Source of the DNA: Zygnema cylindricum
Taxonomy: Eukaryota; Streptophyta; Zygnematophyceae; Zygnematales; Zygnemataceae
Direction of reading: 5' to 3'
Length of the DNA stretch: 10,265 bases
Assembly: GCA_037447655.1 (NCBI GenBank)
Contig: JBBHKE010000397.1
Coordinates: 1-10,265 of the forward strand
Part shown: positions 1 through 6,691 of the stretch, piece by piece
Layout: the number at the start of each line of letters is the position of its first letter
How positions within the stretch are numbered: the stretch's first letter is position 1
Program-made: the position numbers and the translations under genes
Notes under the pieces: model-generated
Told to the model about the DNA's origin: nothing
Database searches by the model: none
What the model saw: the letters and a program-made list of their open reading frames with translations, nothing else

Positions 1-105
1 AATGGGGCGATGAAGAGCTGCCACCACCTTCCCAAAGTCCTCCACACGCTTCTCGCGGCCCAAACGGTAGGTCTGGCCCATGACTCCGTGGATAGTTCGA
101 GAGGT

Positions 106-435
106 CTAGGGGAGAGGGAGAGAGGGAGAAGGAAAATGTTAGGACAAGGGGACGACGGGAGCGGAGGAGAGTGGGAAGAGAGAGGGAGAGCGGGAGGTGG
201 CGAGAGTAAAAGTGAGAGAGGGAGAGAGAGAGGGAGAGCGAGAAAAAAAGAGGGGGAGAGAAAGAGAGAAATCGAGAGAGAGGGAGAGAGGGATATAGAG
301 AGATAACCAAATAAAAAAAACGAACTCCAAAAAAAACGCAAAGGGAACAACAGAACAAAGAAACAAAAAACTAGACAAAAACGCGACAAGATCCTTCAAC
401 AAAGATGGGAATAAATAAAAAGAAAGACTCCTCAC
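106..435 (-). other. Intron between exons 3 and 4 of copy 1, CT-rich
   Basis: On the minus strand the sequence reads AAG|GTGAGG at the donor and CCCCTAG|ACC at the acceptor, joining FNSVK to TSRTIHGV in phase 0. The length is 330 bp. Most of the 3' half is an imperfect CT/CCCT repeat, so the microsatellite also serves as the polypyrimidine tract. The same intron, of similar size (326 bp), is present in copy 2. Confidence 0.7.
115..306. repeat. GA-rich imperfect microsatellite inside the copy 1 intron
   Basis: An interrupted GA/GGGA tract lies on the plus strand, with a cleaner AGAGAGAG core near 205-305. It lies entirely within the intron. Open frames read through it are low-complexity Arg/Glu or Leu/Ser artefacts. 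Confidence 0.85.
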
Positions 436-1195
436 CTTGACTGAGTTAAATCCCAGACTGATGTGAGTCTCCGCATCTCCCGGTCTTTGCAAGAGAGGAT
501 TGGCCACTCGCAATCTCACCTCCATATCCAAAAGCTCCCTAATATACATCCACAAAATATGGTCCGGTCTTCTCAACTCCCTCCATCTTCATTTTCAGCC
601 CTCCCTCGGAAAAAGTTTCTTCCCCAACCTCCATTCTGGCAAGGAATTCTCCATCAACTTCTGCCTTGGCCAAATACCCCTCCCCTCCCGCCGTCTTCTT
701 CCCTCCCCGAGCTACAAGTTTTAAACTATGGCTCCTCCCTCCGAAATTCCACAAGAGAGCGATTTCCCGGATCCATGTCCGTACCGCCTTTCCGTCCTTT
801 ATAAGAGTGGCACTTTCCGTACGGTTGTCAATATATCCGATCATCTTCATGTTGATATGGAGATCTTTTTCCGAAAGAAGACAAAAACTCTTGTCGGGAG
901 ATCCACTAAAATCATAAAGAGTTCCGCGGGCTCCAACCAAATGGGGGTCTCTTCGGCAATTTGGGGAGTTTTGCATTTCCCCCCGACACGGGTATTTACC
1001 ACAACATAATCCCTACATTCGAGGCCCTTCCCTCTGAGGTAGATGAAGCACACGCCTCTATATGCGCCCCTTAATTTTTCAAACAAAAACACCTTATAAT
1101 TTAGCAGCGATTTTATATTTTTTTAATGACAATTTGATGGGGAAAGTAGGCATGTGGACAAAAACCTCATCTACGAACTGATTTAGTCACAACAA

Positions 1196-1240
1196 GAGGG
1201 AGAGAGAAAGAGGGAGAGAGAAAGAGAGAGAGAGAGAGAT
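1196..1240. repeat. Short GA microsatellite at the duplication edge
   Basis: GAGGGAGAGAGAAAGAGGG followed by pure GA. It aligns with the start of the much longer GA array at 6176 in the right copy, and it marks the point where the two duplicated units diverge. A repeat-mediated breakpoint here is plausible. Confidence 0.75.
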
Positions 1241-1594
1241 ATTGATTTTATATGCGATTTTGGCAAATATCGGGTACCGCCAATTTTGCGTGACCACCGT
1301 CTTGTGTGACAGGCGTCACATCGTGGAACTGTACGGAAGGACATCAAGATTTGGACGACGTGGAGTTATACCATTATTACAATCATGCAGTTGCACATAG
1401 TCAGATCCAAGTGAACAAGCATGTGTAGGCATCATTTCATTGGACTACATTAAAGAGTGTTTCATGCATATAGACAGCATTAGAGTACAAAAGGCACTCA
1501 GAACAGACAAGAAGATCACCCTTCATCCATTAATGCAAGAATAGTAGTTCAGATATAGTCAAGTTAGACAAGGAATAGGATTTGGCTTTATTAG
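1241..1594. other. Stretch with no recognised gene
   Basis: No long open frame, RNA gene or terminal repeat was seen. It sits between the end of gene-copy homology and the point where copia homology begins. In copy 2 the equivalent place holds exon 2 of the root-cap-like gene; I could not find that exon here. Confidence 0.5.
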
Positions 1595-2261
1595 AGAAAG
1601 TCTATTGGCAACCTTATGTATGCAATGACTGTAACTCGTCCAGACATCACTTTAGCTGTTGGCCAACTTAGTCAGCTTATCTCCAACCCCTCCAGTGACC
1701 ACCTCCTTGCAGGCAAAAAATTCATGCGCTACCTCCAGGGTACCCGGACTTTGAAACTCACTTTCATCGGCTCCTCTCTTCCAGCTCTCGTCGGCCACTG
1801 CCATGCCGACTTGGGCGGTGATCTAGATTCCCGTCACAGCACCACCGGCGTTTGTTTTTCACTCGGCAGTGCTCATGTTTCTTGGGCATCTAAAAAGCAA
1901 CCTACTGTTGCCCTCTCCTCAACTGAAGCCGAGTACATCTGTACCACTTACGCCACTAAGGAAGCTCTCTGGCTTCGTTCTCCCCTCCTAAATCTGCAAT
2001 TTTGTCCATCATCTACCACAACTCTCTTTTATGATTCTCAAGGGGCCCTTGCCCTGATGGACAATCCTGGTCATCATCGCCAAACGAAGCACATTGACAT
2101 CCAATTTCACTTCACTCGCGACGCCATTGTTTCACTTCACTCGCGACGCCATTGCTGCAGGCACAGGTACTTTCTACCACTGCCCCACTACTCAACAAAT
2201 GGCCGATTTTGTGACAAAGGTATTTGAAGCTCACCGGTCCTCAGCCGGCCTCCGTTTCTAG
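1595..2261 (+). pseudogene. Ty1/copia polyprotein fragment: reverse transcriptase edge and RNase H
   Basis: Homology starts right after an in-frame TAG (1592-1594) with the conserved copia block leading into MYAMTVTRPDI, at the junction of reverse transcriptase and RNase H. RNase H landmarks follow in order: the first acidic motif HADLGGDLDSRHSTTG, the SSTEAEY block, YDSQGALALMDNP, and TKHIDIQFH. The polyprotein would normally continue to a short tail with the QQMADFVTK motif, visible in another frame, and a TAG at 2259-2261. A perfect 25-bp tandem duplication shifts the frame, so the original frame now ends at 2227. Integrase, protease, gag and most of the reverse transcriptase are absent upstream. 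This is a 5'-truncated, inactive relic of about 220 codons where an intact element would have well over 1000. Confidence 0.93.
2105..2154 (+). repeat. Perfect 25-bp tandem duplication that breaks the copia frame
   Basis: Positions 2105-2129 and 2130-2154 are identical. Because 25 is not a multiple of three, the RNase H tail is thrown out of frame. The perfect identity suggests a fairly recent replication-slippage event compared with the rest of the relic. Confidence 0.95.
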
Positions 2262-2273
2262 CAAAGCGGGGGG
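2262..2273 (+). other. Polypurine tract of the copia element
   Basis: CAAAGCGGGGGG lies immediately after the polyprotein stop and directly abuts TGTTGGA, as expected for the plus-strand priming site next to a copia 3' LTR. Confidence 0.8.
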
Positions 2274-2680
2274 TGTTGGAATCCTGGATTCGTCTTTATT
2301 CTTCTTTGCTACAAACTTGATTTATTAGTCTTAGTGCTAGATAACGTAATCTAGTATTTTGCTTTTTGTTATATATCTTTCTGTACCTCTGTCTTAGATT
2401 CAGATTTAGATATTTTCTTCCTCTTCTTACAAAATGACACCTTGCCTTTTCGTCATGCTAGGAAAAGACAAGTGACCCTTCGGGATCACGTAGGCTGCAG
2501 GACAGTCTGTTAGAGTGACACTACGTGACACTCTCACACTACGTGACACTCAGTTACTACTTTAGCAATTTTTGATTTCATTGCAACTTACTTTTTTTAT
2601 ATTCTATATTGGCAATTATTTTACCTGCCCAATTTCTGTCTTTTTTTGTATTCTTGCCCGCTGCTATGACTACTTCAATA
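2274..2680 (+). mobile_element. Copia 3' LTR (right end uncertain)
   Basis: It begins TGTTGGAATCC directly after the polypurine tract. Inside are a TATATA-type AT-rich stretch near 2370, ACGT-core direct repeats at 2518-2551, and a late AATAAG near 2679 that could serve as a polyadenylation hexamer. I could not find a clear matching TG...CA end or a target-site duplication, so the right boundary is a guess; no second LTR is in the window. Confidence 0.6.
2518..2551 (+). repeat. 16-bp direct repeat with ACGT cores in the LTR
   Basis: ACACTACGTGACACTC occurs at 2518-2533 and again at 2536-2551, an 18-bp period. A related ATCACGTAG lies upstream near 2486. ACGT is the core bound by plant bZIP factors; short tandem U3 motifs are known enhancers in stress-responsive copia LTRs. 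A regulatory role here is inference. Confidence 0.6.
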
Positions 2681-3790
2681 AGAGATGGGAGGGGAAAAAG
2701 GAAAGAGAGGGAGAGGGAGAGTGAGAGACATAGAGAGGGAGGATTTTTGTTTTTTGGCGATCTATTTTCATTTTTTGTGTGAGAAATTAAATTAGTTTCC
2801 TTTTATTCTTTTGTCTTTTGTTATCTCTTTGTCTTTTTTTAACCTAACAAGCTGTGCCACGAAAGCTTGTTTTCTACAACACATTAGAGGGAGAGAGATA
2901 AGAATTGGAGGACTAGTAGGCTAAAGCAAGACTTTTTATTCCCTGGAGATAGTGAATCTCTCGAAAGAAAAGAAATGTGGTAATACTTAGTTTTTTTTTC
3001 TTTGTTTTCCCACTAGAAAAATACATCGACAAGTTAAATAAGTTGGATTAACAGGAAATAACAATAGTTTTGATAATAGTCTTTGTTTTGTTCATTTTGA
3101 TCAGTTTGTTTGGAATCATTTTCCCACCAAATTTCCCACAGATTAAAAGTGAAAAACTGTTCATTCTTTTCAAGCCCATAAGCAAAAAAAAAAAAAAAAA
3201 ACTTCTACAATTTTAACACCAGATGAAAAAACTTGTGTGAATTATAATTGTAGCAAATTGGGAACTCGGAGGCAGCACACATTTAAGAAAGTGGAAATTA
3301 ACAAGAAAAAAAGTGTATCCGTTGAATAGAATAAAGAATTGTTACATCAGTCTTTGGAGGATCTAACAGGCTAAAAGGCAAATTATCATTGCAAGTACAT
3401 TTAAGACTTATAAAACGCCCTAACAATTTCCAATTCTACCAAATATACAACAATTAACTTCATTCCACAATCCCGTTTTGCTAAAAAAAATAAAAATAAA
3501 AATCACTCTTCCTAAAAGAATAATTTTTCAAAGGAATGAGACCTTCATTTTGGGGGAATTATTTAAACAGCGACAGTAACCTGATCGAGGCCAGAAAATC
3601 TACATAAAAAATAATCATATTTGTACATCTAAACTCTCTAAACGAAAATTTTACATTTCTCGCGCTCCCTAGCCTGATGTCAGTTCCGAAAAAGTTAAAA
3701 TTTGGATTCCCAAGACGAGAAACCCCTTACGCCGCTGGACTTACATCCCATAAAATCAACAAAACTATTTCCCCAATTTTCTGATTGTTT
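2681..3790. other. AT-rich intergenic stretch, no gene seen
   Basis: It contains a GA-rich patch at about 2688-2740, T- and A-homopolymers (for example A runs near 3184-3200), and no open frame of note on either strand. I recognised no RNA gene or transposon termini. It lies downstream of the 3' end of root-cap-like copy 2. Confidence 0.6.
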
Positions 3791-3927
3791 TAGTATGTGC
3801 AAAACAACATCTTCCTCTTCTTCCTATCCCGATTTTGAACCCGAGACACGGAGATAACCGAGATCTTGCAGGCGGGTGTTGTGACGCCAAAATACAAATG
3901 CCGATTCTAACCTTTTTTTTTTTTTTT

Positions 3928-4420
3928 ACTGAAGTGCGAGGTGATCCTCCTCCCCTTCAAAGCCCGATTTCAATCCCCGCAAAAGGGAGAATTTGCAGTC
4001 AAGTATTAGGACATGGGGAATATCATAGTGGGTGGTATCGCCGTCCATGAACCAATGTTCAAATTTCTTTTTTTATTTTTTCTTTTTTTTAGTTGTACTG
4101 AAGTACGAAGCGATCCTCCTCCCTCTTCAAGCCCGATTTCGATCCCCGCAAAACGGAGAATTTGCAGTCAGGATTCATGACGTCAGGAATCCCGTAGTCG
4201 ATGGGTTCGCTGTCCACAAATCGATTTTGTTTTTTTTTTCCTTGTTAATTTTTATCATTAACTGAAGTGCGAGGGGATCCTCTTGCCACTTCGAGCCCGA
4301 TTTCAATTTTTGGAAAGTGGAGAATTTGCAGTCCGGAGTCATGACACCGGAGGCCTCGTAGTCGGAGGGAGAGCCGTCCAAGAAGCCCTTACCACTCTCC
4401 CCATCAACCGCAATTGGGCG
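3928..4420 (-). repeat. Tandem repeats of the 3' end of the root-cap-like gene (3 units, about 165 bp)
   Basis: ACTGAAG starts units at 3928, 4097 and 4261 (periods 169 and 164). Each has about 120 bp of related sequence followed on the plus strand by a T-rich spacer in the first two units. Read on the minus strand, each encodes a version of the C-terminal motif: unit 3 (the one continuous with exon 4) GVMTPDCKFSTFQ, unit 2 DVMNPDCKFSVLRG, unit 1 HVLILDCKFSLLRG. All are followed by a KSG motif and an acidic ED. Divergence is substantial, so the duplication is old. A fainter fourth unit may lie at about 3814-3900. Confidence 0.75.
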
Positions 4421-4516
4421 ATGAAGAGCCACCACCACCTTCCCAAAGTCCTCCACACGCTTCTTGTGGCCCAAACGGTAGGTCTGGCCTAGGACTCCGT
4501 GGATGGCGGGAGAGGT
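4175..4516 (-). other. Exon 4 of copy 2, with GVLGQTYR
   Basis: The acceptor CCACCAG lies just before ACC at 4516, in phase 0 with exon 3. It encodes TSPAIHGVLGQTYR, then RVEDFGKVVVALHRP, DGESGKGFLDG and the DCKFS tail. The frame then runs through an AT-rich spacer into the next tail repeat in the wrong phase and stops at 4175-4177, so the last 20-30 residues are probably not original. Confidence 0.7.
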
Positions 4517-4842
4517 CTGGTGGAGAGGGAGAGAAGGATAGAGGAAAAGGTTAGGACAATTGGACGATAGAAGAGGATAGTGGGAATGGAGAGGGAGAGT
4601 GGGAGGTAAAGAGAGCAAAAGAGAGAGAGAGGGAGAGAGAATAAAAGAGAGAGAGGGGGGGGAGGGAATGCGAGAGAGAGAGAAAGAGAGAGAGTGAGAG
4701 AGATCGATAACCAAATTAGAAAAACAATCTCAAAAAGAGCAGCGAAAGGAGTAGCAGAACAAAAATTCAGAAAACTAAAATAAAAAACTCGGCAAAAAAT
4801 CTCCAAAAAGATGGGAATCAAAAAAAAGGAAATACTCCTCAC
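4517..4842 (-). other. Intron 3 of copy 2, CT-rich
   Basis: Donor AAG|GTGAGG and acceptor CACCAG|ACC, 326 bp, phase 0. The 3' two-thirds is CT/CCCT repeat (GA on the plus strand, about 4525-4702). The intron has the same position, size and repeat type as in copy 1, so the repeat predates the duplication. Confidence 0.78.
4525..4702. repeat. GA-rich microsatellite in intron 3 of copy 2
   Basis: Imperfect GA/GGGA repeats with a G8 run near 4657-4664. They occupy the polypyrimidine side of the minus-strand intron. Confidence 0.85.
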
Positions 4843-5400
4843 CTTGACTGAGTTAAATCCCAGACTGATGTGAGTCTTTGCATCTGCCGGTCTTTGCAAG
4901 AGAGGGTTGGCGACTCGCAATCTCACCTCCATATCCAAAAGCTCCTCAATCACCACACTATATACATCGACAAAATATGGTTCGGTCATCTCAACTCCCT
5001 CCATCTTCATTTTCAGCCCTCCCTCGGAAACACTTTTTTCCCCAACCTCCATTCTGGCAAGGACTTCTCTATCAACTTCTGCCCTGGCCAAATACGCCTC
5101 CCCTCTCACCGTCTTCTTCCCTCCCCGAGCTTCAAGTTTTAAACTATGGCTCCTCCCTCCGAAATTCCACAGAAGACCGATTTCACGGATCCATGTCCCT
5201 ACCGCCTTTCCGTCCTTATTGAGAGTGGCACTTTCCGTACGGTTGTTAATATATCGGGTCATCGTCATGTTGATATGGAGATCTTTTTCCAAAAGAAGAC
5301 AAAAACTCTTGTCTCGAGATCCACTGAAATCATAAAGAGTTTCGCGGGCTCCGACCAAATGGGGGTCTTCGGCAATTTGGGGAGTTTTGCATTTCCCCCT
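4843..5400 (-). other. Exon 3 of copy 2, 3' portion (core domain)
   Basis: It encodes the conserved core without a stop, from KCKTPQIAEDPHLVG through DFSG, LHINM, a conserved N-R-T sequon and GLLWNFGGRSHSLKL to LGFNSVK. Relative to copy 1 it retains an 11-bp stretch (coding SVVIEE after FVDVY) and lacks the extra dinucleotide before DPH, so copy 2 shows the ancestral frame. Its 5' edge is cut by the TRIM at 5400/5401. Confidence 0.8.
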
Positions 5401-5650
5401 AGTTAGAAATCAGCGATATTCAACTAATCGCAAGGGCGTCAAAGTGTTAAATGGAAAATGGCCAAGTCAGGGTTCGAACCCGTGACCTGTGTGAACCGTA
5501 CACCGTACACTTGCTCTACCAACTGAGCTACCCGGTCGATGTGTACGAAAGCGTCTAATACCAAATTTATACAGCGATTAGCGGCCTACTGGCGAACCAC
5601 TTACAGCGCAATACACACGTGTGGAGTCCAAAGTAGACAGTTCTCCAACA
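5401..5650 (-). repeat. 3' LTR of the TRIM
   Basis: Collinear with 5712-5956. The outermost base is changed (minus-strand end TCTAACT instead of TCTAACA). It also carries an extra 7-bp tandem copy inside the tRNA-like part and scattered substitutions. It keeps TATAAATT at 5564-5571. Confidence 0.87.
5460..5537 (-). pseudogene. tRNA-like sequence in the 3' LTR, degraded
   Basis: Homologous to 5772-5842 at the same place in the other LTR. A and B boxes persist (TAGCTCAGTTGG and GGTTCGAACCC). The anticodon arm holds a 7-bp tandem repeat of GTACGGT, making it 78 nt, and acceptor and T stems have an A-C and an A-A mismatch. A normal tRNA fold is no longer likely. Confidence 0.72.
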
Positions 5651-5661
5651 CGCCCTCTCAC
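5651..5661 (-). other. Polypurine tract of the TRIM
   Basis: GTGAGAGGGCG immediately before the 3' LTR on the minus strand. It is short and interrupted by T and C, but in the expected place. Confidence 0.65.
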
Positions 5662-5698
5662 AATGTACTCCATCTCGTGTGGCTTGTCATCGCCTCTT

Positions 5699-5711
5699 GG
5701 CTCTGATACCA
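5699..5711 (-). other. Primer binding site, initiator tRNA-Met type
   Basis: Minus-strand TGGTATCAGAGCC, complementary to the 3' end of plant initiator tRNA-Met including CCA, with no gap to the LTR. It fixes the element's orientation. Confidence 0.92.
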
Positions 5712-5771
5712 TGTTAGAAATCGGCGATATTCAACTTATCGCAAGGGCGCCAAAGTGTTAACTTTGAAAAT

Positions 5772-5842
5772 GGCCAAGCCGGGGATCGAACCCGGGACCT
5801 GTGCAAACCGTACACTAGCTCTACCAACTGAGCTACCCGGCC
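5772..5842 (-). tRNA. tRNA-like sequence in the 5' LTR, apparent GGT (Thr) anticodon, cloverleaf intact
   Basis: The 71-nt minus-strand segment starts GGCCGGGTAGCTCAGTTGG and ends CTTGGCC. The acceptor stem pairs at all 7 positions (two G-T wobbles), the D stem is GCTC/GAGC, and the T arm is CCGGG-TTCGATC-CCCGG. The anticodon stem pairs at 4 of 5 positions, with loop ACGGTTT reading GGT at 34-36. Odd points: position 33 is C instead of T, and pair 27-43 is A-A, so decoding use is doubtful. The A box TAGCTCAGTTGG and B box GTTCGATCC match the RNA polymerase III consensus. It is more likely a captured promoter or structural module than a working tRNA. Confidence 0.7.
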
Positions 5843-5868
5843 GATGTGTATGCAAGCGCCTAATACCG

Positions 5869-5876
5869 AATTTATA
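5869..5876 (-). promoter_or_regulatory. TATA box in the TRIM 5' LTR
   Basis: TATAAATT on the minus strand, in CGTATAAATTCGG, 27 bp upstream of the tRNA-like 5' end. An RNA polymerase II start about 30 bp downstream would begin at or next to the tRNA-like sequence. The box is also present at 5564-5571 in the other LTR. Confidence 0.5.
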
Positions 5877-5956
5877 CGGCTATGAGCGGCGCACTGGCGA
5901 ACCAGCTTACAGCGCGATAGACATGTGTGGAGTCCAAAGTGGACAGTTCTCCAACA

Positions 5957-6009
5957 TTGGACATGCGTATTTACCACAACATTATCCGTACATTCGGGGC
6001 CCTTCGCTC
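5957..6009 (-). other. Exon 3 of copy 2, 5' portion cut off by the TRIM
   Basis: It encodes KGPECTDNVVVNTHV, matching KGLECRDYVVVNTRV of copy 1. The following KCKTPQ lies on the other side of the insertion. The likely acceptor in copy 1 is CTACCTCAG|A (exon start 1033), in phase with the exon 2 donor. In copy 2 the same place reads CTACCTAGGAG, which moves the AG and would change phase by one base; splicing here may already be damaged. Confidence 0.5.
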
Positions 6010-6166
6010 CTAGGTAGATGAAGCAAACACCTTTATATGCTCCCCTGAATAGTTCAAAAAAAAACACCTTAAAATTTAGCAGCGAATTTTTATCTTTTTA
6101 ATGACAATTTGACTAGAAAAGTAGGCATGTGGAAAGAAACCTCATCTACGAACTGATTTAGTCACA

Positions 6167-6442
<276 letters not shown>

Positions 6443-6454
6443 AGAGAGAGCCAT

Positions 6455-6476
<22 letters not shown>
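6455..6476. repeat. TG microsatellite
   Basis: Eleven TG units, directly followed by a second GA run (6477-6490) next to the predicted exon 2 donor. Confidence 0.9.
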
Positions 6477-6491
<15 letters not shown>

Positions 6492-6500
6492 TTAGCTTAC

Positions 6501-6691
6501 AAGGTGAGATACTGCCAGAAGGTGCACTTTCCTCCTTTCGTGTGCACTTTGCACTTTCGGCAGCAAGACGTCGCATTCGCCCTCTTGGAAGCCAAAATTT
6601 TAGCGTCGACTTGCGAGTCGTCAGGAAGCTCCCTCGTCAAAATGAACTTCGAGGTGCCATAGCCGACCAGTAACGGATAGTTGCTTGGAAT
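6501..6691 (-). other. Predicted exon 2 of copy 2, Cys-rich
   Basis: A strong acceptor (TTTTTTGTC, then TTGCTCTCTTCAG) precedes ATTCCAAGCAAC at 6691, and GTAAGC follows 6501. The whole 191 bp is open only in one frame, starting IPSNYPLLVGYG and ending CCRKCKVHTKGGKCTFWQ, with a N-A-T sequon before the cysteines. The V-x-T-x-x-G-G-K-C pattern recurs in exon 3 as VVNTRVGGKC, which supports both being part of one protein. No counterpart was found upstream of copy 1. Confidence 0.5.

Larger units (their letters stand above)
1..1033 (-). pseudogene. Root-cap/LEA-related secreted protein, copy 1: truncated and frameshifted
   Basis: The minus strand encodes a protein like the plant root-cap (Root_cap, PF06830-type) family. 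Exon 3 (436-1033) carries DPHLVGARGTLYDFSG, then DLHINM, an N-R-T sequon, the TWIRE motif, and ends LGFNSVK. Exon 4 (1-105) begins TSRTIHGVMGQTYR, close to the family hallmark GVLGQTY, and runs off the left edge. The intervening intron has a GTGAGG donor and a TAG acceptor, both phase 0. Compared with copy 2 there are two lesions: an extra dinucleotide near 948-953, which shifts the frame just before DPHLVG, and an 11-bp loss near 540, which creates a stop after FVDVY. No signal-peptide exon is found upstream; homology to copy 2 stops near 1240. I judge it a pseudogene. Protein identity to copy 2 over the readable exon 3 core is about 83% by eye. The family assignment comes from remembered motifs, not a search. 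Confidence 0.72.
1..1240 (-). repeat. Duplicated unit, left copy (partner 4410-6195)
   Basis: Exons, intron and upstream flank match the right copy at 4410-6195 in the same orientation. The match includes the non-coding 1009-1240, which pairs with about 5968-6195 and shares GCAGCGA, ATGACAATTTGA, GTAGGCATGTGG and CATCTACGAACTG. The right copy carries a 556-bp insertion absent here. Homology stops in the GA run at about 1200-1240. This is a local gene duplication. The left copy may extend beyond the window. Confidence 0.85.
5401..5956 (-). mobile_element. TRIM (miniature LTR retrotransposon) with tRNA-like sequence in both LTRs
   Basis: Read on the minus strand the order is: LTR 5956-5712 (245 bp, TGTTGGAG...TCTAACA), then TGGTATCAGAGCC at 5711-5699, the plant initiator-tRNA-Met primer binding site. 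Next come about 37 bp of internal sequence with no coding capacity, a purine-rich GTGAGAGGGCG at 5661-5651, and a second LTR 5650-5401 (250 bp). Total 556 bp. The LTRs differ at about 30 places (roughly 88% identity), so the insertion is not young. The copy 1 locus lacks it and serves as an approximate empty site, although no clean 5-bp target duplication is visible (flanks CCCCT and TTGGA). It encodes no protein, so any movement needed enzymes from an autonomous element; the family is unknown to me. Confidence 0.88.
5712..5956 (-). repeat. 5' LTR of the TRIM
   Basis: Minus-strand TGTT...AACA ends, with the primer binding site directly abutting its 3' end at 5711. It contains TATAAATT (5869-5876) and a tRNA-like segment (5772-5842). 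Confidence 0.88.

Noticed and set aside
463-1009. Plus-strand open frames opposite exon 3 of copy 1 (and the same at 4870-5406)
   Set aside because: They are antisense shadows; the minus strand carries the family motifs and conserved splice sites.
5460-5842. Two genuine adjacent nuclear tRNA genes
   Set aside because: Both lie at the same offset inside repeated LTRs flanking a PBS and PPT, one is degraded, and position 33 is not T, so a retroelement module explains them better.
5401-5956. Tandem SINE insertion
   Set aside because: TG...CA-type ends, the initiator-tRNA-Met primer site abutting the LTR and the purine tract fit a TRIM; no A-rich tail is present.
5755-6021. Plus-strand open frame through the TRIM LTR
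   Set aside because: It reads antisense through the tRNA-like sequence and LTR; the GIEPGT-type string is the usual antisense translation of a tRNA T arm.
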